Positions 1 through 6,595 of a stretch of DNA of 12,514 bases are shown here, in pieces. Both the position numbers and the translations under genes were made by a program. Location: assembly GCA_020438525.1 (NCBI GenBank), contig JAGQUL010000257.1, positions 1-12,514 of the forward strand, written 5' to 3'. The notes beneath the pieces are model-generated. The model was not told the DNA's origin. It was given only the letters and a program-made list of their open reading frames with translations, and searched no databases. Origin of the DNA: Thermoleophilia bacterium. Its GTDB lineage: Bacteria > Actinomycetota > Thermoleophilia > Gaiellales > SKUG01. Each line of letters starts with the position of its first letter. The stretch's first letter is position 1.

Positions 1-87
1 GGACCGAATGGGCGGGGTCCCGACACTCGCAGTACTTGTTCTCCTGATCCGCGAAGGCTCCCGCCGCTTCCAGTCCCGGAAAAGTTG

Positions 88-1242
88 CTACCAGCCACTC
101 TCGGAATCGAGGTCGTCGTCGTCGCGCGACTCGGCCGCTTCGACGCGCGCCAACAACTCGCGGTACTGGCGCTTGTTGCGTCGACGGATCCAGAGCGGGA
201 TCGCGATCGCGAGCACGAGCGCAAGGATGTACCACCACGACGGGATCACCCAGATCGGGTCGAGCTGCTTCTTGTGGACGTCGCCGTTCGCGTCGGTGAC
301 CTCGATCGTGGGCGTGAAGCGGCCGATGAACGGGATGTCCTCGGACCAGGTTCCACTGAAGTCGCGGGTGGCTCCGCGCATCACGGCGGTTTCGGGGATC
401 GCGATCGATGCGACATCCTTTCCGCCGAGATCGCTCTCGACCAGCACCTTGCCGGAGACCCCGGTCGTGTGGTTGCCGAGGTTCTCCCACCCGAATCGGA
501 TCGTGGCGATGCCGAGGCCGCGCATCTTCTCGAGCACCGGCAGGTCGCCGAGCTTCAGGCCGTCCCACCAGATGACACGTGGACTTTCGACATCGACGAA
601 CTTGCCGTCGCTGAACTCGTTGCCTGGAACCTCGAAGAAGATCTGCAGGGCGACGGACGGCACTGCATTGACCTTGGTTCCAGCACCCTCGTTCGACGAT
701 TCGACGGGCTCTGGTCCCTGCGCGGTCGCAAGGATCGACGCATAGGAGCTGCCCGTCACGGCATCGTCGGGAATGTCGACGTCGAGATCCACCCACGCGA
801 GCTCACCGGGCTTCAGGTCCTTGATCATCGATGCCGACGGCGTGACCCAGGATGATGCGCCGTACTTCGCGTCGGGATCGCCACTGAGCGGACGACCTCC
901 ACGATCGCTCCCGAGGTTCACGACCTCGACTTTGAGATCCACCGGCGAGTCGGTTCGATTCTGGAAGCCGACGCAGAATCGCCCCGAATCACCGCGCCCC
1001 AAATCAGTCAGGATACGGGGCGGCAGCCCCGCTATCTGGCCCGTCAGGTCGACCTCGTCGAATTGCTGCCGGTGACTGCCGTCAGTCGAGCGTGGGATGT
1101 CGTCGCAACGATCCTGGTATTCGTTGCCGCTCTCGGCACCAGGCACGCCGCTCTCGGCATGCGCGGCGACCACCCCGATCGAGGTTGCAGCTGCACACAG
1201 GACCGCCAGCGAGATGAGGCGGAAGAAGCGACGGGCTCGCAT
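88..1242 (-). CDS. Exported DUF916-like membrane-anchored protein (cassette 1)
   Basis: This 384-aa protein has an N-terminal signal peptide (basic MRARRFFR, then a hydrophobic run to about residue 29, AHA-ES cleavage-like site). The large beta-rich extracellular part has Ig-like character with strands such as VDLKVEVVNLG and AWVDLDVDIPDD. Near the end come WSEDIPFIGRFTP (about 299-311), VIPSWW (332-337), a single membrane helix (about 336-352), a basic stop-transfer RRRNKR and an acidic 30-residue tail. The same motif and topology recur in the genes at 3053-4084 and 4870-5961. Layout and partner gene resemble the Firmicutes DUF916/DUF3324 proteins that partner WxL proteins. That assignment is by architecture, not by a search. 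It lies 48 bp downstream of the small exported-protein gene at 1291-1962, presumably co-transcribed. Its ATG sits inside a long inverted repeat and has no obvious Shine-Dalgarno sequence. Likely role: anchoring or displaying the partner at the cell surface (inference). Confidence 0.8.
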   Translation of the reverse strand: MRARRFFRLISLAVLCAAATSIGVVAAHAESGVPGAESGNEYQDRCDDIPRSTDGSHRQQFDEVDLTGQIAGLPPRILTDLGRGDSGRFCVGFQNRTDSPVDLKVEVVNLGSDRGGRPLSGDPDAKYGASSWVTPSASMIKDLKPGELAWVDLDVDIPDDAVTGSSYASILATAQGPEPVESSNEGAGTKVNAVPSVALQIFFEVPGNEFSDGKFVDVESPRVIWWDGLKLGDLPVLEKMRGLGIATIRFGWENLGNHTTGVSGKVLVESDLGGKDVASIAIPETAVMRGATRDFSGTWSEDIPFIGRFTPTIEVTDANGDVHKKQLDPIWVIPSWWYILALVLAIAIPLWIRRRNKRQYRELLARVEAAESRDDDDLDSESGW

Positions 1243-1272
1243 GACGGCACTGTACCGTCATGCGAGCCCGTC
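1230..1272 (-). promoter_or_regulatory. 18-bp perfect hairpin covering the start codon of the downstream gene
   Basis: Positions 1230-1247 and 1255-1272 are perfect reverse complements (18 bp each, 7-nt loop CACTGTA). On the transcribed minus strand the hairpin begins 18 nt after the stop codon of the small exported-protein gene. Its 3' arm contains the ATG (1242-1240) and first four codons of the DUF916-like gene. No U-run follows. It could reduce transcription into the second gene, block its translation start, or stabilise the upstream mRNA end. The structure is seen directly; the effect is inferred. Confidence 0.7.
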
Positions 1273-1290
1273 AAAACGGGGTTTGTGTGA

Positions 1291-1962
1291 TCAGCTGGTC
1301 TCGACCGTGAACACCGCGCTCGCCTGGTAGGTCGCAGCGACGGTCGCCGGGCCCGGATTCGCCGAGAACTGCAGGTTGTAGCTGGCGTCGTTCACCGCGC
1401 CGACCTGGTTTGCGTTGTCGCAGATCAGGTTGCCGTTGCCGGCGGTGTTCGAGTCGGCGATGCCGTAGTAGTTGCCGTTCGTCCACGTCGCCGTGTTGCA
1501 GGTGGGCACGCCGTTGACCAGCACGCCGAACTGGCCGTCTGCCAGCGATGCCGCGCCAGCGGTCGAAGCGTTCGTGAACTTGGTCGCACCACAGGCGAGC
1601 GTCACTGCCGTGCTGCAGAACGCATCGTTACCGGCGGTCGGGCGCTGCGATTCCACTCGGATCAACGAACCCGTCGCGTTGTTGTTCGTGCCGAACGTCA
1701 GGGTGCAGCTACCGAGCGAGGTCGTCGCGTCGGTCGTTGCGAGCGCGGGCCCAGGACCGTTGTAGCCCGGACACGTACCACCGATGTGCAGCTCGGAGCC
1801 GACCGTTGCCGACACCGTCGAGGTGCCGGTGCTGGCCGCATCTGATCGCGCTACCCCGCCGAAGCCGATCGCGGCGAGCAGGCCAGCGGTGATCAGCGCG
1901 GCAGCCGGAAGCCACATGAGCGTCTGGCGCTTCGGGTTGGCAAGTACACGTGCGTGGGACAT
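1291..1962 (-). CDS. Small exported six-cysteine protein (cassette 1)
   Basis: This 223-aa protein is not a recognised named family. The ATG at 1962 is chosen because AAAAGGA lies just upstream at good spacing and a signal peptide follows directly (KRQTLMW, then a hydrophobic run to about residue 35, cleavage near SDA-AS at 40-44). The frame is open further upstream, but that would place the start beyond the predicted promoter. The mature part is Gly/Ala/Thr/Asn-rich and has six cysteines (64, 86, 116, 124, 155, 181). Key features are CTLTFGTNNNATGSL (86-100) and a terminal strand TYQASAVFTV. Both recur in the proteins at 2243-2974 and 4153-4827, so the three are paralogues. It is followed by a membrane-anchored DUF916-like gene, as WxL proteins are in Firmicutes, but there is no clear WxL motif. 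Likely an extracellular or surface-layer component with disulfides (inference). Confidence 0.85.
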   Translation of the reverse strand: MSHARVLANPKRQTLMWLPAAALITAGLLAAIGFGGVARSDAASTGTSTVSATVGSELHIGGTCPGYNGPGPALATTDATTSLGSCTLTFGTNNNATGSLIRVESQRPTAGNDAFCSTAVTLACGATKFTNASTAGAASLADGQFGVLVNGVPTCNTATWTNGNYYGIADSNTAGNGNLICDNANQVGAVNDASYNLQFSANPGPATVAATYQASAVFTVETS

Positions 1963-2031
1963 GAAGTCGGTCCTTTTCGATTCGGGCGGGCACAGGCGGG
2001 ACGGGCCGCGTGCACCGGTCATCGAACCGTG

Positions 2032-2059
2032 TGTCGGCATCTACGTGACCGACCTTGAG
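2032..2059 (-). promoter_or_regulatory. Sigma-28-like promoter of cassette 1
   Basis: On the minus strand CTCAAG (2059-2054), then 16 nt, then CCGACA (2037-2032). It reads GCCGACA when the preceding base is included. The -10 resembles the FliA/SigD/WhiG GCCGATAA element with one change. Expected transcription starts near 2025, giving a leader of about 63 nt before the ATG at 1962. Two other cassette promoters have the same boxes at the same spacing. The match with the divergent copy extends to CTCAAGGTCGNTC. Confidence 0.65.
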
Positions 2060-2141
2060 CATCGATTGCAGGATCGGCAACGTGTCGGGGGCCTGCACGG
2101 CTGCCCGGATGCCCATCGATACGCCAATCGTCACATTCCCT

Positions 2142-2169
2142 CTCAAGGTCGATCGACGACGAACCGATA
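2142..2169 (+). promoter_or_regulatory. Sigma-28-like promoter of cassette 2
   Basis: CTCAAG (2142-2147), then 16 nt, then CCGATA (2164-2169), followed by T. The -10 matches the sigma-28 type CCGATAT. The predicted start is near 2177, leaving a leader of about 66 nt before the ATG at 2243, close to the 63 nt of the divergent cassette. The -35 boxes of the two divergent promoters form a 10-bp inverted repeat (CGACCTTGAG at 2050-2059, CTCAAGGTCG at 2142-2151). The shared promoter architecture explains this better than an operator does. Confidence 0.7.
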
Positions 2170-2242
2170 TGGGTCGGGAACAGCGGTGCCCGGATGCTGG
2201 ACGCCGCATGCAAGGAAGCATCACCTGAGGAGCCCAGAACTC

Positions 2243-2974
2243 ATGAAGCCGACCCGCACACGACGCACCAGGCGCCTGCTGGCGTTTGGCCCCGCGCTCG
2301 TCGCAATCTGCATCACCGCATACGCCGCGTCCGGCGTTTCCGTGGTGGGGAGCGCATCAGCCGTATCCACCGCAGGCGTGAGCGGCACCGTCGCAACGGC
2401 GGGCTCCTCCGACCCGGACGTTTCCGACGGCTCATGCTCGGGCGAGACCGCCGTGGCTGGCGAAGCACTCACAGCCGGGTGGGAATCCAACCTCACGACG
2501 ACGAACGGCTGTCTGCTCTCGTTCTGGACGAACAACGCGACCGGCGCGACCGTGAGCTACGCGGACGACCACGGCGGCACGACGTTCTTCTGCCTCGACC
2601 CGACTCCCGGCGTGACCCCTGGCGACCGCGACTGCTCGGCCGACAACAAGCGTGTCGAGAACGCCGGCTCCGGCGTGGCGATCGCCAACGGCAGCGACCT
2701 GTTCGGCATCGCCCTCACCGCACTGAGCGGCGGCGGCGGCGTGACGAACGGCACCGAGGCAACCGGCACTCCGGTCGTCAACCCGGGCACCGGCGACGCA
2801 GTGTGGTGGGGCATCACGTCCTCGGCACAGGACCTGTGCACCACCACCACGTCGAACACCTCGGGCTCGCTCGCGAACTGCACCTTCAAGATGGGTGGTT
2901 CGGGCGAGGGTGCCACGCAGGGCGCCGGCACCTACTACGGCCGCGCGGTGCTGACGATCTCGCAGAACCCGTGA
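2243..2974 (+). CDS. Small exported six-cysteine protein (cassette 2)
   Basis: This 243-aa protein belongs to no recognised family, but it is a paralogue of those at 1291-1962 and 4153-4827. The ATG at 2243 is chosen for the upstream GAGGAG and the signal peptide that follows: MKPTRTRRTRR, then a hydrophobic segment to about 36, cleavage near SASA-VS. An upstream extension of the frame crosses the promoter and is rejected. Mature cysteines lie at 65, 90, 117, 131, 199 and 213. The shared block is CLLSFWTNNATGATV (90-104), and the terminal strand is TYYGRAVLTI. The middle holds a Gly-rich loop (SGGGGVTNGTEATG). It is the longest of the three because of insertions between Cys4 and Cys5. A strong hairpin follows 23 nt after the stop, then the DUF916-like gene at 3053. 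Expected to be secreted and disulfide-bonded; function unknown. Confidence 0.87.
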   Translation: MKPTRTRRTRRLLAFGPALVAICITAYAASGVSVVGSASAVSTAGVSGTVATAGSSDPDVSDGSCSGETAVAGEALTAGWESNLTTTNGCLLSFWTNNATGATVSYADDHGGTTFFCLDPTPGVTPGDRDCSADNKRVENAGSGVAIANGSDLFGIALTALSGGGGVTNGTEATGTPVVNPGTGDAVWWGITSSAQDLCTTTTSNTSGSLANCTFKMGGSGEGATQGAGTYYGRAVLTISQNP

Positions 2975-2997
2975 CCTTCGGAAACATCAGGTATGCA

Positions 2998-3029
2998 GCG
3001 TGGGCGGCACCAGCAGGTGCCGCCCACGC
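2998..3029 (+). terminator. 14-bp perfect hairpin between the two genes of cassette 2
   Basis: Positions 2998-3011 and 3016-3029 are perfect complements with an AGCA loop, 23 nt after the stop of the small protein gene and 23 nt before the next ATG. Only a weak T-rich sequence (CGTCTTC) follows, so it is not a classical intrinsic terminator. It may be a partial terminator or an RNA-stabilising element that keeps the downstream anchor gene at lower level (inference). The other cassettes have a hairpin in the same place. Confidence 0.65.
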
Positions 3030-3052
3030 CGTCTTCGGGTAGCCCCACTACC

Positions 3053-4084
3053 ATGCGGACTCGATACTTCCGTCACTTCTCGTGTGCAGCACTGCTCTTC
3101 GTGCTGCTGATGCCGGTGTTCTCGACCACGGCCGATGCTGCCGTGGAGCGCAAGATCCTCGGTCCGAACGACGAGCCGTCGGGGCTCGTGATCGTGTCGC
3201 CGTTCCGGATCGAGGAGGACGTGCAGCCCGGCGTTCGCAAGACGATCCAGATGACGCTCACCAACGACTCCGACAAGGAAGTCGACATCACGCTCACCCC
3301 GACCGACCTCGCCGCGTCGTCGAATCCACGCAGCTTCATCCAGAAGGTCGAGGACGGCGAGTTCGGGGCCGGCGACTGGCTCGTTCCCGAGATCATCGAC
3401 GACCGACTCGCACCCTGGGAGCAGATCAAGTTCGACCTGGTGATCGATCCGCCGACATCCGCCCCGGTCGGCACGAACATGGCCGGCCTGTCGGTCGATA
3501 CCGCGCTCGCCGAGGGTGAGCCGGGTACCGGCGACCAGCAGACCGGCGTGGCACGCGCCGAGGCGCTCGTGCAGATCTTCCTGACGGTCCCCGGCCCGGT
3601 CGAGCACAAGCTGCGGATCGTGGACGTGGACGTTCGCGACACGCTCGTGCTCGGATCCCAGCGATTCGTGGTGTGGGACATCACCTATCGCAACGACGGC
3701 ACGGTCAACGAACACGTCGAAGGCACCTTCGACGTGCGCAGCATCTTCGGCAACTCCGCCCATCGCGAGCCGATCGAATCGAGCCTGGTGCTGCGCGGAT
3801 CCACCCGAACCCAGCGGATCGTGTGGCGAGACCTTCCGTGGGTGGGTGCGTTCACTCCGGAAGTAAAGGTCCGCGGCGACGACGCGAAGCTGATCTCCGC
3901 CACCGGCGAGCGCGTGATCGTGTTCCCGTGGTGGCTGCCGGTGATCATCCTGCTGCTCGTGGTCGCCCCGGCGGTGTGGATCTGGTGGCGCCGCCGACAG
4001 GAATGGAAGCTCTACCTCGACGACGAGGACTGGGACGACGACTACGCGTTCGACGACGACCAGGACGCAATTCGCGACAACTGA
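3053..4084 (+). CDS. Exported DUF916-like membrane-anchored protein (cassette 2)
   Basis: This 343-aa protein starts with a signal peptide (MRTRYFRHF, then a hydrophobic run to about residue 25, cleavage near ADA-AV). A beta-rich region follows, with ETDL-type Ig-like strands (KTIQMTLTNDSDKEVDITLTP) and VARAEALVQIFLTVPGP in the middle, like a two-domain DUF916 + DUF3324 layout. The shared motif is WRDLPWVGAFTP (ending about 269), then VFPWW and a membrane helix (about 293-312). The cytoplasmic tail after WWRRR is strongly acidic (DDEDWDDDYAFDDDQD). The ATG at 3053 is preferred because the signal peptide begins there. The preceding in-frame ATG at 2993 would put the hairpin inside the coding region. 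No good ribosome-binding site is visible. It is likely translated at low level and anchors or presents the partner encoded upstream (inference). Confidence 0.83.
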   Translation: MRTRYFRHFSCAALLFVLLMPVFSTTADAAVERKILGPNDEPSGLVIVSPFRIEEDVQPGVRKTIQMTLTNDSDKEVDITLTPTDLAASSNPRSFIQKVEDGEFGAGDWLVPEIIDDRLAPWEQIKFDLVIDPPTSAPVGTNMAGLSVDTALAEGEPGTGDQQTGVARAEALVQIFLTVPGPVEHKLRIVDVDVRDTLVLGSQRFVVWDITYRNDGTVNEHVEGTFDVRSIFGNSAHREPIESSLVLRGSTRTQRIVWRDLPWVGAFTPEVKVRGDDAKLISATGERVIVFPWWLPVIILLLVVAPAVWIWWRRRQEWKLYLDDEDWDDDYAFDDDQDAIRDN

Positions 4085-4094
4085 TCACCCGACG

Positions 4095-4122
4095 CTCAAG
4101 CATCGCCCCGAACAGGCCGATA
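4095..4122 (+). promoter_or_regulatory. Sigma-28-like promoter of cassette 3
   Basis: CTCAAG (4095-4100), 16 nt, CCGATA (4117-4122). With flanks the -10 is a full GCCGATAA (4116-4123), identical to the E. coli FliA -10 consensus. It starts 11 nt after the stop of the preceding gene, so cassette 3 has its own promoter. Predicted leader about 23 nt, shorter than for the other two cassettes. Confidence 0.7.
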
Positions 4123-4152
4123 ACCAACAGGCGTGGTCGATCCGCGCCTTGG

Positions 4153-4827
4153 ATGATGTTCTCGCCCGCCGCGACACCCGCACGTACCCGCCTCCATGGA
4201 CTGGCTCCATGGCTTCCGGCGATCGTGCTCGTGACCGCGCTGCTCGTGTCGCTCGTTACCGGACGTGCGCTGACCCGTTCTGCCGACGCGGCATCGACCG
4301 TCGGCGTGCAGGCGAGCGCACCCGCCGACCTCTACCTCGATGCGGCGGGCTGCCCGGCGGCCGCGGTGAACCTCGGCGAGCTCGTGCCGGGTACCGACCC
4401 GTGGAAGACCGCGCAGGACGAAGGCGGCCAGGTCTGCTCCATCGACTTCGGCACGACCAACAACTTCCCGGGCACCACGCTGACGATGCTCGAGGATCCG
4501 GGCGCTCCCGCTACGCCGACCGACGCGATGAAGTGCGTGTCGGCAACCTGCACCGGTAGCGCGATCGCCGATTACGAGTCGGCGGGTGAACCCGCAGCGG
4601 GCACGTCCGCCTTCGGCGCACAGCTGCTGGCGGCGTCGGGCATCGCGACGGGCGCATGGAACCCGGCTCCGGCGGTGTACGACGTGCAGGACACTGCTTC
4701 GACCGCCTGCACGACCGCCGCAATCGGCACGGGCACGTGCGACTTCACGTGGGGTGCGACAGCGACCACGTCGCAGGCCGCTGGCGCCTACCAGGCGCAG
4801 GCACAGCTCGTGGTGCTCGCCAACTGA
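4153..4827 (+). CDS. Small exported six-cysteine protein (cassette 3)
   Basis: This 224-aa protein is a paralogue of those at 1291-1962 and 2243-2974. Two adjacent ATGs (4153, 4156) could start it. Both lie downstream of the promoter at 4095-4122, and neither has a clear Shine-Dalgarno. The signal peptide has a basic segment (RTRLHG), a hydrophobic core (about 19-37) and a cleavage-like ADA-AS near 46. Mature cysteines lie at 67, 95, 128, 133, 186 and 196. The shared block is CSIDFGTTNNFPGTTL (95-110), and the terminal strand is AYQAQAQLVV. Late in the protein CDFTWGATATT places an aromatic strand ahead of the terminal one, as in SYNLQF and NCTFKM of the paralogues. It precedes a DUF916-like gene at 4870. 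Secreted; function unknown. Confidence 0.85.
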   Translation: MMFSPAATPARTRLHGLAPWLPAIVLVTALLVSLVTGRALTRSADAASTVGVQASAPADLYLDAAGCPAAAVNLGELVPGTDPWKTAQDEGGQVCSIDFGTTNNFPGTTLTMLEDPGAPATPTDAMKCVSATCTGSAIADYESAGEPAAGTSAFGAQLLAASGIATGAWNPAPAVYDVQDTASTACTTAAIGTGTCDFTWGATATTSQAAGAYQAQAQLVVLAN

Positions 4828-4830
4828 TCG

Positions 4831-4863
4831 ACCGGTTCCGGTTGCAGCGGCATCGGGAACGGT
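4831..4863 (+). promoter_or_regulatory. Imperfect hairpin between the two genes of cassette 3
   Basis: ACCG(G)TTCC at 4831-4839 pairs with GGAACGGT at 4856-4863 through 8 bp with one bulged G. It starts 3 nt after the stop codon and ends 6 nt before the GTG start at 4870, so it could hide that start. It is weaker than the hairpins of the other two cassettes but in the equivalent place. Confidence 0.45.
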
Positions 4864-4869
4864 GGCTTC

Positions 4870-5961
4870 GTGCCGTCATTGCTGCGAACGACGATCCTCT
4901 CGATGCTGCTCGCATGTGCGCATGCCGTGCTCCCGGCCGCCTCGATCGCCGCGAACCTCGCACCAGTCGAGGATGCGTCGCCGATCCCGGCATCGGCCGA
5001 CGGGCACCTGTCGCTCACTCCGCAGCGCTTCGACGTGGTCGAAGCAGGCGACAGGCCACTCCGGTTCGAACTCACGGTCACGAACACCACGCTCGAACCG
5101 GTACGCATCGCGCCGAAGGTGATCGCGCTCGAGGGGTCGACCGAACCCGACCAGTTCGCGGTGCCGGGTGGGCGCACCTCCGCGAGTTCCGCCGCCGTGG
5201 CGTGGGTGACGTTTCCCGGATTCGACTCGCCACGCGAGCTCGCGTCGGGGCGCAAGCTGCAGTTCGTCGCGCTCGTGACCGTGCCCGCCTCTGCGACCCC
5301 GGGCACCTACTCGCTCGGCGTCGGCGCGAGCCAGGACATCAGCGCGCTGGGCGTGAACACGACGCTCGGCCCGGCGAGCCGGGTCAGCCTGGAAGGGATC
5401 GTTGCGAGCACGGTGGTGATCGACGTGCCGGGCGATGTCTCGCCTCGCATTCGGATCCGCGGGGTCTCGGGGCCGCGCGTGGTGTGGTCCGGCTCGACCG
5501 AGCGGTTCCGGGCCGACGTCGAGAACGCGGGCAATACCCTGCTGACGATCGACGGACAGGTCGAGCTGGGCTCGTTCCTGTCGACGGCCGGGCGCACGCT
5601 CGGGGCGAAGGGGCCCGACAAGGGCTACGAGACGCTGCCAGGTGGTCGGCGCGAGCTGGTGATGGTCTGGAGCGATCCGCCGTTGCTCGGCTGGTTCAGC
5701 CCCGAGCTCGTCGTGGTTGGTGGCAAGGGCAGCGGCGTTCGAGTGACGAAGCGGCTCGACACGGTCTACGTGCTGCCGCCGTGGTGGCTGATCCTGCTGA
5801 TCGTGATCGCGATCGCGTTGCCGTCCTGGCGGTGGAGGCGACGACGGCGCGATCCGCGGTGGCAGGAGCACCGGCGCGCGACCGCGGCGGATCGGGTTGC
5901 GGCACGCAAGCGCAAGGCCGAGGCGAAGCGGCGCGCAGCGCAGGCACGCAGGCGGCGCTGA
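4870..5961 (+). CDS. Exported DUF916-like membrane-anchored protein with basic tail (cassette 3)
   Basis: This 363-aa protein uses GTG at 4870, which is directly followed by a signal peptide (PSLLRTTILSMLLACAHAVLPAASIAA). The first Ig-like part opens with LRFELTVTNTTLEPVRIAP, as in the DUF916 type. The second part ends in the shared motif WSDPPLLGWFSP (ending about 278). Then come VLPPWW, a membrane helix (about 305-321) and a 40-residue cytoplasmic tail of Arg, Lys and Ala (RKRKAEAKRR). That tail contrasts with the acidic tails of the two paralogues and could bind nucleic acid, acidic lipids or an acidic partner (inference). No good Shine-Dalgarno is seen. It is co-directional with the small protein gene 42 bp upstream and ends 3 bp from the convergent gene at 5965. 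Confidence 0.82.
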   Translation: MPSLLRTTILSMLLACAHAVLPAASIAANLAPVEDASPIPASADGHLSLTPQRFDVVEAGDRPLRFELTVTNTTLEPVRIAPKVIALEGSTEPDQFAVPGGRTSASSAAVAWVTFPGFDSPRELASGRKLQFVALVTVPASATPGTYSLGVGASQDISALGVNTTLGPASRVSLEGIVASTVVIDVPGDVSPRIRIRGVSGPRVVWSGSTERFRADVENAGNTLLTIDGQVELGSFLSTAGRTLGAKGPDKGYETLPGGRRELVMVWSDPPLLGWFSPELVVVGGKGSGVRVTKRLDTVYVLPPWWLILLIVIAIALPSWRWRRRRRDPRWQEHRRATAADRVAARKRKAEAKRRAAQARRRR

Positions 5962-5964
5962 GCG

Positions 5965-6267
5965 CTAGCCGCTGATGCGCTGCAGGTAGTCGCGGACCTT
6001 CTTGGTGTCGGCGTCGCCCTGCGCGACCATCTGGTAGAGCGGCTTGGGGCTGCGCAGGGTCTTGAGCGTCTCGAGATGCCCGGTCGTGATGCCTTCGCGA
6101 CGAGCGAAGGTGAGCAGCCGATCACGGTCGGCGCTCAGGATCCGGAAGCTCTCCATCTGGCGGGCCTGGTCGAAGTCGCCATAGACCCCCACGCCACCCT
6201 TGAGCGCCTCGTCGACGGCTGCCTTGTAGTTGCCGCGGTAGTCGAACTCGCCTTGGTCGTCAGACAT
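5965..6267 (-). CDS. Hypothetical protein, 100 aa
   Basis: Not recognised. It is a soluble, charged protein with no signal peptide or membrane segment. It begins MSDDQGEFDYRGNY and has a mainly helical middle (AADRDRLLTFARREG-like composition) and a short helical C-terminus (DADTKKVRDYLQRISG). The ATG at 6267 is preferred over an upstream in-frame start because a TATAGCTT-like -10 lies only 8-15 nt before it. That suggests leaderless or very short-leader transcription, common in actinobacteria. It ends 3 bp from the convergent gene 4870-5961. Confidence 0.65.
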   Translation of the reverse strand: MSDDQGEFDYRGNYKAAVDEALKGGVGVYGDFDQARQMESFRILSADRDRLLTFARREGITTGHLETLKTLRSPKPLYQMVAQGDADTKKVRDYLQRISG

Positions 6268-6273
6268 GACGCG

Positions 6274-6284
6274 TAAGCTATACC
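6274..6284. promoter_or_regulatory. Possible divergent -10 region
   Basis: TAAGCTATACC on the plus strand reads GGTATAGCTTA on the minus strand. Each strand contains a TANNNT-type -10 (TAAGCT plus, TAGCTT minus). The minus copy is 8 nt from the ATG at 6267 and would give a leaderless transcript. The plus copy lies about 55 nt before the ATG at 6333. No convincing -35 is seen for either. Confidence 0.3.
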
Positions 6285-6332
6285 GTCGACCCGACGACAT
6301 GCGAGCCCGCTGGCGCGAAGGAGCTGTGGAAG

Positions 6333-6584
6333 ATGGCGGAATCGATCGACGAGCGACGAACGTTCCGGCTGCTGCCGAGCGAGGACATCGGCTTCTCGAA
6401 GCCGGCGATCCGGTACGAGTTCGACGGCGACGAGCACGTGAAGCTCGCCGCGGAGTTCAAGGCGCCCGAGCCGGAGCTGGCGCGCAAGCCGGGCGATCCC
6501 GGCTGGTGGACGATCACGGTGTGGCTGCCCGTGGGCGCAGTGCCGCTGGCGCTGGTGCCGGATCCCGACGCGCCGATGCTGTAG
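6333..6584 (+). CDS. Hypothetical protein, 83 aa
   Basis: Not recognised. An AAGGAG 9 nt before the ATG and a coherent composition support it as real. The first half is acidic (DEHVKLAAEFKAPEPE) and the middle holds a Trp-rich WWTITVWLPVG strand. There is no signal peptide, cysteine cluster or membrane helix. It is divergent from the gene at 5965-6267 and ends 11 bp from the convergent toxin gene at 6596. Confidence 0.6.
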   Translation: MAESIDERRTFRLLPSEDIGFSKPAIRYEFDGDEHVKLAAEFKAPEPELARKPGDPGWWTITVWLPVGAVPLALVPDPDAPML

Positions 6585-6595
6585 CTCGGCATGGG

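Noticed and set aside
1..87. Possible coding sequence left of the first gene
   Set aside because: One minus-strand frame is open and ends in a plausible-looking FADQENKYCECRDPAHS, but there is no start codon, ribosome-binding site or window context to tell coding from chance. No terminator is clear either.
2050..2151. 10-bp inverted repeat CGACCTTGAG ... CTCAAGGTCG read as an operator pair
   Set aside because: The same core, without the inverted context, appears before cassette 3 with the same distance to CCGATA, so two divergent promoters explain it better.
1784..2242. Upstream extension of the small-protein frame at 2243-2974
   Set aside because: It would run antisense through the divergent gene and across the promoter at 2142-2169. 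The ATG at 2243 has a ribosome-binding site and signal peptide.
4656..5975. A 439-aa plus-strand frame overlapping the cassette 3 genes
   Set aside because: Arg-rich composition with no signal peptide or motif. The overlapping frame at 4870-5961 has a signal peptide, the shared motif and a membrane helix.
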